A stretch of 64,000 bases of DNA, from NCBI RefSeq assembly GCF_016808095.1, contig NC_068974.1, forward strand, positions 3,968,001 through 4,032,000, given 5' to 3'. The notes under the pieces are model-generated. The model made no database searches, was not told the origin of the DNA, and worked only from the letters and a program-made list of their open reading frames with translations. This document shows positions 11,180 to 23,461 of this stretch, piece after piece. Positions within the stretch are counted from its first letter, which is position 1. Each line of letters opens with the position of its first letter. Both the position numbers and the translations under genes were made by a program. Source of the DNA: Vigna angularis. Its lineage: Eukaryota > Streptophyta > Magnoliopsida > Fabales > Fabaceae.

Positions 11180-11427
11180 TTATTATTATTGTTATTATTA
11201 TTATTATTAGTGTTGTTGTTATTGCTATTATTATTCTTATTGTTATTATTAATATTATATTGTCATTGTTATTATTGTTGTTATTATTATTGTTGTTATT
11301 ATTATTGTTATTGTTGTTGTTATTATTATTATTATTATTAGTATTAGTGTTGTTGTTATTGCTATTATTATTCTTATTGTTATTATTAATATTATGTTGT
11401 CCTTGTTATTATTGTTGTTATTAATAT
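11180..11427. repeat. (TTA)n microsatellite, right part
   Basis: TTA/TTG-rich tract following the Pack-MULE. It contains a near-duplicate pair of about 120 bp (ATTATTAGTGTTGTTGTTAT near 11203 and ATTAGTATTAGTGTTGTTGT near 11335). The long poly-Leu and poly-Asn/Ile open frames across it are translation artefacts. Confidence 0.9.
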
Positions 11428-12880
11428 TGTTGGATTCGGTATCACGTAGTGGAGTATTTAAGAGCATGTTTAGGCAAAACCATTAGGAGAAGGGTGAATT
11501 GGTTCGAATTAAAAAAAAAATTGAATTCTTTTAAAAATTTCATTGGTGGAAATAAATAAAATAGAGTAAGGATGAGAGGATTCACACAAGTAATTTTTAT
11601 ATTGGTTCAAATCAAAAGATTCTACGTTTAGTTGTTAATCCCTCTAAAAAGAGTGATTAACATTTCACTAAAACGTAGTTCAAAATACAATAGGGAATGA
11701 ATACAAGATGGATTAGAAAACACCTTTCTTAACCGGTAAGAGATGACAAAACACCTTCTTCAACACGCGAGAGAATGAAAGACTTGATTCTGCTTAGTAG
11801 AGAACCACTTCCAACTCAAACACACCGAGTAAAGCTTCTCCTTCTTCAAGCACCGAACCTCAAGCTTTCTTAAACACTTAGAGTTTCCTCAAACTATTCT
11901 CTGTGCTCTATAATGTTTTAAGTAACCTTTTAAGAATTTGGACAAACACTATATATAGCCCAATGTTCGAGCTATGTCAAAAACTGAAAAGATAGCTCAC
12001 AACTTTCAGTGATAATCAATTATGACATTATAAATGGTTTCATTGTAGTGATAATCAATTATCCCATGTATTAAAGGATTATTTGTGAACCTTGGTCAAT
12101 TAAACTTTTCAGTGATAATCGATTATCCTGAGAGATAATCAATTATTGCCGAATTGAAGTGTTTTCTTATTTTTCACATGATAATCGATTATCCTTCGAG
12201 ATAATCGATTATTGCCACAATATAACTATGTTAAACATCAAACTACAATACCTCTTTTGGTTTAAAAATGAGAGCTAAGCCTATTACAAAGCATCTACAA
12301 CAAAAATGTTTTAACCCTTCAAAGCTTTAAGTTCATCATCATCAAAATCTTTTCAAAGCTTCAATGTTTTCTATTGGTAACAGTTATTCTATATTTTGAA
12401 TTGTATGCTATGTTATATTCCTAGTTACTCACCCTTTATTGTTGTGGTTGTGGTTCCACCTGCAATGATCGTACTTGTGTGGAAGTAGATCGTGTTGCAG
12501 ATTAGGAAGGGTTGAAGTAGGACGACAAGAAAAATGAGAATTATTTACTACTGGGATTTTATTACGTTTTAAAGTTATTTTATATTTTGAAGAATGGATT
12601 TCAATAATTGTAAGGCTTGAACTTTATGTTATAAAACGTTTGAACATTTGAGGTTTTCGTTTCTACGACTTTATATCAATGAAAAAAAAAATTGGTGAAA
12701 TTTTCAGATTTTATTAATTAACTCGTGGCACTCTGTTAGAGGTGTTACATTCCTCATGGACGAAAATGGTCTGGTCTTGTGTTCTGGTGCATGGCGATTT
12801 TGATTTAGGGTTTCAAATTGGGGTTTTCCACAAGGAATTGCGATTCACGAAAGTGTGTGGTTTAAGCGAATTGGTTTCCC
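11428..12880. repeat. LTR-like dispersed repeat, copy 1 (unit 1)
   Basis: It begins TGTTGGATTCGGTATCACG and the LTR-like part ends GTTAGAGGTGTTACA at 12749 (TG...CA, about 1.3 kb). It contains a TATA-like CTATATATAG near 11951 and several GATAATCGATTATC palindromes (12004-12210). Copies 2 (19739-21720) and 3 (45495-47640) are colinear. No 5-bp duplication flanks it, because the copies multiplied with the array rather than by separate transposition. The shared sequence after 12749 is cut off at 12880 by the CACTA-like block. Confidence 0.6.
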
Positions 12881-13514
12881 GCACTACAGGAAAACACATG
12901 ATTTCCCGCAGAATATTACCGACGGCCTCTAGGTCGTCAGTATTGGCTTGGTGAATTAATTTACCAAAGGATATATGACCGTCGGTAAGATGCTCGATTA
13001 ATAAACCCCAAAACTTGGGTTTCCCTCACCCATCTTTCATTTTTCAAACCAAAGAATTTCGCTTTCTTCTTCGAGCCATCGAACCCTTGCCAACTTTCCC
13101 CTAAATTGGTTGCTTCGAACCTCCTTGGCAAACTTTCATTCACGGACGCCATCTCCATCCTTCACACAACCATTCGCAGAAGCCGTCTTTGGTGGCGCTT
13201 CATTGGAGGGTTTGTTCAAGACCAAGGGTTTGTTGGCGACTATTAGCAGAGCATCCATCTCCTTCCCTCATGTGCAGAGGTAGAGCCATTCACTCGTAGA
13301 GGATCCTTCGTAGAGTTGGTAAGTGTCTCATTCTAGCACTTCGCAAATGGGTATTGTCGTGATGCCTTGTACGTCACATTTTGTAGGCCATTGTAGTGGT
13401 GCGTCGAAGGTCGAGTGAAGCGCACTCTAGGGCAAAGGTGTGGACATTATTCCCTTCTTCCCTTGTAATGGTCTTGGGAGGCTGTCTTCATCCAGGGGGC
13501 TGTAACATGGAGGT

Positions 13515-14260
13515 ACTGGGCTGAAGGAAATTATGTACAAATATGGAGTTTTCCACTGGTAATCGATTACGACAGTGGTGTAATCGATTACAATGGGTAA
13601 GCACAACTGTTTCCAGAGCCCAGTACCCAAAATGTCATCCTTAGCCCACACTTAAGGTGGCTTGACCCACACATAGCTGGGCACATGCACGTTCTCAACT
13701 AACACCCTCTCCCAATAACCCCAATGTCCAATCAAACATAAAAAGTGCACATAGGCCTTTGGAGGTTAATCCAAAACAGCGTTGGGGAGCGCAGTGTCCA
13801 GGGCTGGGGAGCCTTGAAGGAAATTATGTACAAATATGGAGTTTTCCACTGGTAATCGATTACGACAATGGTGTAATCGATTACAATGGGTAAACACAAC
13901 TGTTTCCAAAGCCCAATACCCAAAATGTCATCCTCAGCCCACACTTAGGGTGGCTTGACCCACACATAGCTGGGCACATGTTCTCAACTAACACCCTCTC
14001 CCAATAACCCCAGTGTCCAATCAAACATAAAAAGTGCACATAGGCCTTTGGAGGTTAATCCAAAACAGCGTTGGGGAGCGCAGTGTCCAGGGCCGGGGAG
14101 CCCTGAAGGAAATTATGTACAAATATGGAGTTTTCCACTGGTAATCGATTACGACAGTGGTGTAATCGATTACAATGGACTGTCAGCTGCTAATCATGCC
14201 CAGGACCCCACTATCATCCTCAACCCACACTTAGGGTGGTTTTTCCCACACATACTTGGG
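13515..14260. repeat. Tandem repeat, about 2.5 units of 290 bp
   Basis: The phrase AAGGAAATTATGTACAAATA recurs at 13524, 13817 and 14106 (spacing 293 and 289 bp). Each copy contains the motif pair TAATCGATTACGACA(G/A)TGG and TGTAATCGATTACAATGG. Copies 1 and 2 continue through CCCACACATAGCTGGGCACA and TAGGCCTTTGGAGGTTAATC; copy 3 is truncated. Similarity is very high, so the duplication is recent. Open frames on both strands here are by-products of the repeat. Confidence 0.9.
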
Positions 14261-14443
14261 CACATGCACAAATTCAATTTCTTCATCAATAACAATGAAA
14301 AAGGGAAAATCAAATCAATATCACAATCACAATTGCATTAAACAATGTCTTCATTCACATTCAATGAAAGTATTATGCTAATCCATACATTTACATATAC
14401 CAATAATGCATAATCCATAATTTTACATATAAAATTACATAAA

Positions 14444-15754
14444 TCACTCGAGTTTGGGACTATATCCTGTGTACGGGGTTCTACAAACTCTACTTTTGTA
14501 ACGCTTACGACGTCGTCCTTCCTTTATAACACTTTCGTTGTTGTATATTCCTCCCTGCCTTGCAAAGTCATTGAAAGTGTCGTGTTGTTCACAAGGCGTA
14601 CTGTAACCACCATCATGTCTGTACCCACCCTCATCTTCATTCATCTCTGACACCAACTCAGCCTGCAATTCACTTAACTCTTCTTCAAGTTCTTCAATTA
14701 AAGTGTCTTGATCATCTAAAGCTGCCATAATAGCTTCTCTGTGTTTGCTCCTATGTTTTCTCTTATTTTGATCGTTCAAATCATCTCCATTTTTATTAAC
14801 TGATGCCTCCACGATCAACTCACTGATTTCTTTACTTGATGCACCATAATCATCAACCATCTGAAATTTAAACATAATTAACATTGTAAAAAATAAATCA
14901 CTCAAAACTAATTTAATATGGATAAGAAGACACATACAACACCCCTCTCCATAACACTTTTAATGAAATTGTCTCCCACATTTATATTCATCCAATGCAA
15001 AAGTCTTAGGTATTTCTCTACACGAACATTTGATGGGATGAAACGATCACAAAACCAAACCTGAAATACATCACACGGTATATAATTAGTCATCCAAATT
15101 GATGACCAACAAAACAAGTACAAGTACTACTACAACAATTACCTGCAACACGTACACACAACCATTCACATACACACTACTGGCACCATCTCCTTTCTTC
15201 CACGATATAAAAGCTTTCGATAAACCACTGACTAGATATTGGTACACTATACGAGCCCAACAATAAGTACCCAAATCACTTAATGTATCAACAATTTCAA
15301 ACAAAATAGGGAAGATTGTTCGACTGCGATTAGGAATCAAGAATTCAGAAATTCCAACCAAAATGTACAAGCTACAAAAATGTGCTGAAGACAACTTCTT
15401 ATGCTTTTTCATAAGAAAATCATATATCATTTGCAAATCTTGCTTTCCATCACCAAAGAACTTACGAAAAGGACTCTTTCTAAGTTGCTTCTCCTTTAAT
15501 TTAATATTCTCGCCAACTACACTCAACCCTAAGCTCAAACAAACATCTATGGCCTTCAATTCCACTACTCTTTCACCAAAACGAAAACAACCACTCTCAT
15601 CAACCCATCTAATCAATAATTCGTTCAAAACATTCCTACTAATTTTAACATTTTCTTTCAATTCTAAAAACCAGCAAAATGGTGTATTCGAAATCATAGA
15701 CTTCTGCTCCATGCTTAATACTTCATTCAATGTACCAACAAACTTGCTTTTCAT
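14444..15754 (-). CDS. Transposon-associated protein of plant-mobile-domain / DUF1985-like type
   Basis: Three exons join in phase: 15143-15772 (ATG of choice at 15754), 14938-15060 and 14444-14860, each with GT-AG borders. The product is about 383 aa. The N-terminal two thirds contains a pattern typical of plant transposon-associated domains (RWVDESGCFRFG..VVEL..ID, CLSLGLSVVGENI, then FILFEIVD-like and GCVYVLQVWFCDRF segments). The C-terminus is charged, with a short coiled coil (LIEELEEELSELQAEL) and a basic patch (RRRKRYKSR). An in-phase upstream exon ending at 15849 (GGASNK) may exist, but a TGA lies just 5' of it, so the true N-terminus is unsettled. It is probably a passenger of the CACTA-like block rather than a host gene. 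Domain naming is from memory of the pattern and is uncertain; the exon structure is better supported than the function. Confidence 0.55.
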
Positions 15755-16195
15755 TGAATGACGAACAAATAACTGCAGAAAAATAAATATACTTATTGTC
15801 AATAACCAAACTCAAATTAGGAAAACTGGAACGCATTCAAGTTATTACCTTGTTCGAAGCACCACCGTCAACAGAGGAATCTATTGCACACAAATCTCAG
15901 ATATTGATTCCTCAAATGTAGACAACAACGACGCAATGTAAAATCAACCATGAAGGAGTTGGAGAACGTCGACGACGATGTCCACAAAGATGAGAGAGAA
16001 GGAGTAAAAATCATAACCCTAAAACAAAGACACCGCTTAACGTACAAGGGTAGTTCCGGAATAAAACCATTTTACAGCATCAGACGTTTTTCTAATCTTT
16101 TTTCTTTTAAAAAATTATTTTCAAATTTAACCAATTAAAAGATGACACTTGTCGTTGTCAAAACGTTGGCATCATTTTGTTGTCAATATATCGCG

Positions 16196-16336
16196 GTCCT
16201 AAAATATAATAATGTTAATATATAATTTTGGGAATGTGCCCATATATCTCAAGATCCACTTTTAGAAGTGTTGAATACTTTGTATAAGTTAGTTTTGACT
16301 CCAAGTATTAGTCTACGACGTAGAAATCTCCTCAAA

Positions 16337-16384
<48 letters not shown>

Positions 16385-17172
16385 AGAAATTCCAATATAT
16401 ATTGTTATACATATTCACTATATCCTTTAAACGTGATTCTTTTTATTAGGATAGTAGTAAAAAAATAAATGATAATAATATTAATATTATTGTGAATAAA
16501 AACAAATAAAATAAAATGACAAAAAAACTGTTAGTAATAAAAAATAATTACATATTAACACCAAATTACATTCACAAAAAATAATAATATTTATTTTTAT
16601 TAGTTTTAAAAATCATAAATAGTAGTTTTTATTTTAGTATTTAGTTATTTTATTTCAACCAAATAATCCTCTTATATCTATTTCTCTTCTTTTCTTTTCT
16701 TTCTTTTTTTCACTCCATTTTTTTCTATAAAACATGATATTTCGATTTTTTTTTCTATTTTATTTATTTTCTCTCTCTAAATGGATTATTAAAATGATCT
16801 GGTGTTCGCAAATTTGAATTGATTATTTACATTTTCAATGCACCAATTGAATTAAATGATTGAACTCTTTCATTATTTGGTCATAATACTCATCTGAATT
16901 TACAAAAGAAAAAATAGTAAGCAAGAAGATTCTACATGTCCTTTCTCGTTCTCAAATCTTATTTTCTCCATTAATTATACTGTTAGACGATTTATGCCTA
17001 GAAATCATTGGCTAAGTACATTTCTATTACTTCCTCAAAGACTAAAATATAGAGTAAAATATAGATACACTACTCCAAAGCTTCAACTGTTAACAATATA
17101 GAGTAACAGCAGAAATTATTTTATTTTCTTATTATTGCGTATTTCAAATTGAACATTATAGGACATGTCCTT
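16196..17172. other. Downstream flank of defensin-like unit 2
   Basis: There is no gene. A perfect (AT)n run lies at about 16339-16380. The segment is colinear with 40140-41058 and 22260-22995, starting with TATAATTTTGG and then ATCCTTTAAACGTGATTCTT, and forms the 3' flank of the defensin-like gene. Confidence 0.6.
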
Positions 17173-18104
17173 CTAACTAGGACAATCGTATACACAAACA
17201 CATTTATAATTTTGAGGATATTCAACGCAATATCCAATTCCGTGATATTGATCCTGACAATCCCCATTACAACTGTACATGCATGCATATGGATTCAATA
17301 TTCTCGTACATTTTTTTCCTGGCATTGCTCCACTTGTTCTTGAAATAGCTATCAAAATGTAAAAGGAAGAGAAAGAAAAGACAATTTCTCATTAAAAATC
17401 ACATACAGGTTAAGTTTCAGATATAAAAAATATAGAATCAAGTAGAAGGTTTTGTTCTGATTTCATATGCTGGCAAGTCAAATGATATAATAACAGAAGA
17501 ATGTGTCTTTAAAACTCATACAAATTTACTCAGTTGCGTTTATATGAAACTATATAATAACATAGAAAGTAAAATTAAATAAATACTTTATAAACTTTTT
17601 CTCAGTGTAATCTTCTAATACAGTACAAGTGGTAATATCTTTAAAGAACTCAAGGAAGTGTAATGTTTTCTAAATAATTAAAGGAGATACGTAGAAATAG
17701 AAATAAAGAGAATGCTCAAGTAATATCAGTAAAACTTCATATATGAATATTGTAATTTACTCTACGATAAATATGGTTACAATTTCTAAGATTAATAACT
17801 TTTTCTTTTATATAGATGTTCAAAAAGAATTTACTTATTATTAATATTTTTGGATTAAAGATGAAGATATTATCTTTTGAGTTAGCTAGTGGTACATTGA
17901 TGTTGAATTTTCTAGATGTGTCCACTCAGGAATTCAACAATTAAGTAGTTTGAATTCGTATATTTCATTTTTTTTAATTGAAGTATTTTTTACAACACAA
18001 CTAGAATTTGGATGATAATAAAAGAAATATATAGAAAAATTGTTATATATACCTGAAATGATTAGGGTAAGAGTGAAAATCAACATGAAAGAAATCTTAG
18101 CCAT
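17173..18104 (-). CDS. Defensin-like secreted cysteine-rich peptide, copy 2
   Basis: Exon 1 is 18053-18104 (ATG 18104, signal peptide MAKISFMLIFTLTLIIS). Exon 2 is 17173-17348. The intron is 704 bp. Splice sites match copy 1 (donor TTCAG|GTATAT, acceptor TTTTGATAG). The product is 75 aa. It has all eight cysteines in the pattern C-x8-C-x3-C-x3-C-x9-C-x8-C-x-C-x3-C; the glycine before cysteine 5 (GIGYC) and the CVC pair fit the gamma-core and CS-alpha-beta motif of LCR / SLR1-BP-like defensin-like proteins. It differs from copy 1 mainly between cysteines 1 and 4 (CTRILNPYACMYSCNGDC) and at the C-terminus. A TATA box lies at about 18176-18187. The function is not known: secretion and a disulfide-stabilised fold can be inferred, target and tissue cannot. 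Confidence 0.88.
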
Positions 18105-18189
18105 CACCGAAACAAAACAGCAATATGAATAAGGATAAATTGTTGTTGATATTCTGATTGAATATGAGGCGAAGGGTTTATATAAACAA

Positions 18190-19514
18190 AATAGTTGGTG
18201 TGAAATCATTTAATATTATAAGAATACTTCCCTTATTAATTTTTTTTGTAAACTGTTATTTAAAGCTGTTATAATATACTTAGAGCAGTTAATTGATCCT
18301 ATTTCCTTTTTAATATAGAAAAACACTGAAGAGTATTTATCATCGCGAAAACATTAATCACAATTTTTAAATATTCCAAATAATTTTATTTTATATTTTT
18401 TACATTAATATATTTAGAGCAACTAAGCATATAACTCTTTTTCTCTTCGTGTTCACATCGTGGAATCTTGAATTCACTCAAGTGCTTGGTTGTCTTTCAT
18501 TTAATAGAATTTTGTGGCTAATGAAGGAAAAACATTATGATCCTCTAATTTAGAATCTCTTTATTTCGAAAAATATTTTTTTAAAATAGATAAAACGTAC
18601 TTACACCGTTACCATTCATTTTTAACCATATAATGAGGTGATTTTAAATTGACAATTCTTTTCATATTTCGATCAAAAGTTATTTTTTTTATTACGAATT
18701 TATGCTAAAATCAATTACTCCTTTTATCTCAATTCAAATAATGCATTTAATGACAAAAACTAGGTTATTTTAAGAAATTTGTATCAAAAAATGGTTTATT
18801 CTTTTCTAAATATTCCAAAGCCCTTAAACTGAGAAGAGAAAGTGCAATTTATGGTACTTTAATTGTTACGAAAACTTTTTATGTTTAGTAGAAAACCATG
18901 TGATCATTCCTCCGCATGCATGTCTCTCTCTCTCTCTCTCTTTATTTATCTATATATTTAATTATTTTAAATTTTAAACATCCTATCAGGGAATTATAAT
19001 TTTAAAATTGTGGGTTGTGTGTAATATATTCTTATTTATCATTCAAAAATTTAATACAAGTGCTATTAGATTTTTCTTTTATTAATATGGGTTAGTTTTT
19101 TTTCATATATAGAAATAAATATAGATATAACAGTTAAGTAAAAATAATTGACTACGAATTCTATTTAACTAAAATCTTTTTTTTAAGATCTTAATTTCTG
19201 CTCCTCTTTATAATAACGTGCAAATGTTAATGACTATAAAAACAATTAATGACAAAATTCCTTATAAGGTAATTTTAAATGGACAATTATTTTCATTTTT
19301 CAACAAAATATAATTTTTTTTATTACGAATTGATCCTCAAATCTATTACTCCTTTTATCTCTATCCAACTAATGGATTTAATGACAAAATTATATTATTT
19401 TAATAAATTTGTTTCAAAAACTGGTAGATTCTTTTTTAAATATTCAAAACCCTGTTCTGCTCCTATTTAAAATTATTTTTTGAATGAAATAATTAAAACA
19501 ATATATTTTTTTAG
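18190..19514. repeat. Upstream flank of defensin-like unit 2
   Basis: There is no gene. It is colinear with 4773-6330, including the doubled GGTGATTTTAAAT block and the CTCCGCATGCATGTCTCTC motif at about 18912. The second block copy at about 19260-19450 is open by chance. Confidence 0.55.
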
Positions 19515-19645
19515 GATTATTATTATTATTACTTTTATTATTATTATTATCATTATTTATTATTATTATTATTGTTTTTATTATTATTATTATTATTATT
19601 ATTGTTAATGTTATTGTCATTGTTGTTATTATTGTTATTAATGTG

Positions 19646-19678
<33 letters not shown>

Positions 19679-19738
19679 GTTGTTATTGTTATTTATTACT
19701 GTAATATTATTATTGTTATTAATATTGTTGTTGTTATT
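19515..19738. repeat. (TTA)n microsatellite of unit 2, uninterrupted
   Basis: This is the only nearly full-length copy of the tract still directly joined to the LTR-like repeat. It shows the ancestral arrangement into which the unit 1 and unit 5 insertions occurred. Confidence 0.9.
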
Positions 19739-22259
19739 TTTGGAATCGGCATCACGTAGCTGAATGTTTAAGAGTATGTTCAGGCAAAAACTAGGAGGTG
19801 AAGGGTGAATTGGTTCTAATTAAAAAAATAATTTTTTTTAATTCTTCGGTGGAAATAAATAAAATAGAATAAGGATGAGAAGATTCACACAAATAATTTT
19901 TATACTTGTTCAAATCAAAATATTTTACGTTTAGTAAAATGTAGTTCAAAATACAATATGGAATGAATACAAGATGGATTAGAAAACACCTCTCGATAAA
20001 ACACCTTTCTTTACATATGAACAACTTGATTATGCTTAGTAGAGAACCACTTCCAACTTAGACACACTAAGTAAAGCTTCTCCTTCTTCAAGCTCCAAAC
20101 CTCAAGCTTTCTTAAACACTTAAAGTTTCCTCAAACTATTCTTTGTGCTCTATAATGATTTAAGTAACCTTTTAAGAATGGTGAATAACACTATATATAG
20201 CTCAAGGTTCGAGCTAGATCAGAAGCTGAAAAGACAGCTCGCAACTTCTAGTGATAATTGATTATTTTAGGCCGTTATAAAGAGTTTCATTTTGGTGATA
20301 ATCATTTATCCCAAGTAGTAAACAATTATTTGTGAACCTTAGTCAATTATATTTTTTGGTGATAATCGATAATCCTGAGAGATAATCAATTATTATCGAA
20401 TTGAAGTGTTTTCTTATTTTTCACATGATAATTGATTATCCTTCAAGGTAATCGATTATTATCACAAGATAACTATATTAAACAACAAACTATAAGACCT
20501 CTTTTGGTTTACAATTGACAGTTAAGCCTACTACAAAGTATCTACAACAAAAATGCTTTAACATAGTTTGTAATTAATCCTTTAAAGCTTCAAGTTCATC
20601 ATCATCAAAATCTCTTCAAAACTTCAATGCTTCTCAGATTGTAACAATTATTTTATATTTTGAATTGTATGCTATGTTATATTCTTAGTTACTCACCCTT
20701 TCTTGTTGTGACTGTGGTTTTACCTACATACATATATGAGAATAGATGATATTACAGATTAGGCAGGGCTAGAATAGACAAAGAAATGTAAATTATTTGC
20801 TCTGGGGATTTTATTATGTTTTAAATTTATTTTATATTTTAAATAATGGATTTCAATAATTTGAAGGTTTGAAGTTTATGTGTTATAAGACGTTTCGAGG
20901 TTTTCGTTTCCGATATATAAATGGAAAAAAAATTTGGCGAAATTTTTGAATTTTATTAATTAACTCATGGCACTCCGTTAGAGGTGTTACAGGCCTCATG
21001 GACGAAGATGGTTTGGCCTTGTGTTCTAGTGAATCACGATTTTTGATTTAGGATTTCGAATTGGGGTCCAAGGAAAATATATTCACGGAAGTTTGTGGTT
21101 TAAGCGAATTGGTTTCGCAATTTTGGGGCTTTGGGCTGGTGGCATATCTATGACTTCGTGGTTTATAGTTTCTGGAGGTGTGGTGGAGAAATGGTGGTTA
21201 TTCGATGAAGATGAACAAGTTCGTGGTGGTTGCTTGATCTGTGCATGGGTTCTACTATTTTGGGAGTCTGATTTTATAGGTTGCGAGGAGAAGGAACGAA
21301 CCTGAAGTACTCGCAGTGGTTGCGATGGTGAATGTCGTGGAAGATGACGCGTGAGGATTGGGTTCGAACAGGGGTTGAGATTGTGGTGGCATGATGAAAT
21401 GTGGTGGCTCTTGGTGGCCAAGTTGTGGTGAACGAAATTGGAAGGTGCAGGGATGGAAAATCACTTGCGACGCTTGTTAACGGCGGCTGACGGCATTGTT
21501 ACTTATGGTGGTTGGATGATTAAAATTTCTGGTTTGGTAATGGAGAAGATGATGATGTGGTAGCCTCTGGTTGGCCAGTTTGTTTAGTTGAGGATTATTC
21601 CATGTTTCGGCTGAGTGAGTTTGATTTTATGAGTGGTAGGAGGGGTGTGGAATAGGAAAATCAGGGGGTGTAGCAGTAAAGATTAATTTTGTGGTCCAAA
21701 GCTGAAAAATGTGAGTATAAATGAAAACAAGGGTTGCATTTAACTCCTTGTATATTCCTTTTTAGAATAAACTAATTTTAGACTTATTTTGTAACTGAGA
21801 CCATTAAATTTCATATGAATAAAATTTTAATTTCAATTGCATCAATAAACACTAGAATATCCAAAAATAATTTATGTAACTAAAAATCACTTTTTAATTC
21901 TTAAACTTAATAAGTTTAATTGTCACATCTTATTTAAATCAATCATTTAAACACACAAAAACTTGAATCAAAATTTTTAAATTAAACCTAAAATGTAAAC
22001 ATAAATATGTATTCACCACTTGGCTAAATGATTTTCCATCACTCGCCTATTTACATGTTGTGATTCATGGATAAGTGACACCTCACGCGTTATATGCTTT
22101 TACGCGTAATGTGCTCGACACCAGATGTTATAGAAGGATGGTTAGTCTCTTGTACACAAGTTGATAGCTCGACAATCAAAGTGGAGCTTGGCAGCCCGAC
22201 AATATGGATCTTGGTAGCAACTCAATCAACTCTACATGAATCATGAGAACTCGTCACAC
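19739..22259. repeat. LTR-like dispersed repeat, copy 2, and following shared segment
   Basis: The LTR-like part ends GTTAGAGGTGTTACA at 20991. The following G-rich segment (20992-21720) and the AT-rich segment to 22259 are colinear with 46878-48100. The minus-strand open frames in 21083-21464 recur in degraded form at 47022-47345, but shift frame between copies and have low-complexity composition, so I do not call genes. No recognisable domain was seen. Confidence 0.55.
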
Positions 22260-22995
22260 AATTAGATGTGCATTGTATCCTTTAAACGCGATTCTTTTAA
22301 TTAAGATAGTAGTACAAAATAAATGATAATAATATTAATATTTGTGAATAATGAAACATATAAAATAAAATGACAAAATACTGTTAGTAATAAAAAATAA
22401 TTAAATGTTAATAATAAATTACATTTGCAAAAAATAATAATATTTATTTTTATTAATTGAAAAATCATAAATATTAATGTTTATTTTAGTACTTATTTAT
22501 TTTATTTCAACCACATAATCTTCTTATCTATTTCCCTTCTTTTATTTTTTTTTCACTTCATTTTTTTTTCAATTCAAAAATCTCATTTCGACTAGTTTCT
22601 CTACTTTATTTATTTCCTCTCTACTAAATGGATTATAAAAATGATGGTGTTCTCAAATTTGAATTGATTATGTATCCAATGTACCAGTTAAATCAAATCT
22701 ATTTTTGTTAAACTCTTTTATTATTATGTCTTAATACCGATCTCAATTCAGGAAAAAAGGTAGGAAGAAGGAAGACTATGTCCTTTCTCGTTGTGAACAC
22801 TTATTTTAGCCATTAATTCTACAGTTCGACGTTGTATGCTTAGAAATCATTGGCTAAGTACTTTTCTATATCTTGGTCGAAGAATAAAATATAAACATAC
22901 TACACCAACTTCAACTGTCAATAGTATAAAGTAACATTAGAAAACATTTTATATTCTTCTTTCGTATTCCAAATTAAACATCAGGACATGTCCTT

Positions 22996-23461
22996 TTAAC
23001 GAGAGCAAACGTATACACAAACGCATTTGTGAGGATATTTGTCAACGCAATACCCAGTTCCGTGATATTGTTCCTCGCAATCCTTACGACACGTACTGAG
23101 GTTGCAGTAATTTGGATTCAATACTAGCATACACGGTTTTTCTGGCATTGCTCCACTTGTTCTTGAAATGGCTATGAAAATGTAAAAGGAAATGAAAGAA
23201 AAATAAGTGTAAGGAATATTACAAATATGTTCTTTACACATATACAGATACATAGAGATCATCACAGGCCTTAATAAAACTATGTTGATAGAACCATTAG
23301 TTTACTGCATTTGTACGACGTATAACGGCTGCTAAAAGAGGATATATGAATGGCACTATAGAACTTGGATAATAATAAAAAAATATACAAAAAATTGTTA
23401 TATATATACCTGTAATGATCAGGGTTAAAGTGAAGATCAAAAAGAAAGAAATCTTAGCCAT
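22996..23461 (-). CDS. Defensin-like secreted cysteine-rich peptide, copy 3
   Basis: Exon 1 is 23410-23461 (ATG 23461, signal peptide MAKISFFLIFTLTLIIT). Exon 2 is 22996-23171. The intron is only 238 bp. The product is 75 aa, stop TAA. It has eight cysteines spaced C-x8-C-x4-C-x3-C-x9-C-x7-C-x-C-x3-C. This spacing (x4 and x7) and the short intron separate copies 3, 4 and 5 from copies 1 and 2 (x3 and x8, long intron). The mature part begins ISRTSGAMPEKPCMLVLNPN and ends CVCVYVCSR. It is an LCR / SLR1-BP-like member of the defensin-like family, predicted extracellular. A TATA box lies at about 23540-23551. Just upstream the unit is interrupted at 24122 by an LTR retrotransposon, about 660 bp from the ATG, which may have altered its promoter. 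Confidence 0.88.

Larger units (their letters stand above)
12881..16195. mobile_element. CACTA-like block interrupting unit 1
   Basis: In the other units the sequence TTGGTTT-CGCAATTTTGG is continuous. Here it breaks after TTGGTTTCCCG into CACTACAGGAAAACACATG, a CACTA-type terminus, followed by subterminal ACCGACGGCC / GACCGTCGGTAA motifs. Array homology resumes near 16195-16210 (AATATATAATTTTGG, compare 40140). No clean right terminus (CCTGTAGTG) was found, so the right end is probably deleted. The block carries a 290-bp tandem repeat and a spliced gene. Confidence 0.55.

Noticed and set aside
11146..11467. Long open frames of poly-Leu/Ile or poly-Asn/Ile (also 27863-28165, 44163-44465 and 45220-45574)
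   Set aside because: They are translations of the (TTA)n microsatellite on either strand, not genes.
13427..14341. Overlapping frames with VIDYTTVVIDY-type repeats on both strands
   Set aside because: By-products of the 290-bp tandem repeat and its palindromic TAATCGATTAC sites.
21083..21464. Minus-strand frames of 112 and 69 residues repeated at 47022-47345
   Set aside because: Frames shift between the copies, composition is His/Pro/Ser-rich low complexity and no domain is visible. They look like G-rich repeat sequence read backwards.
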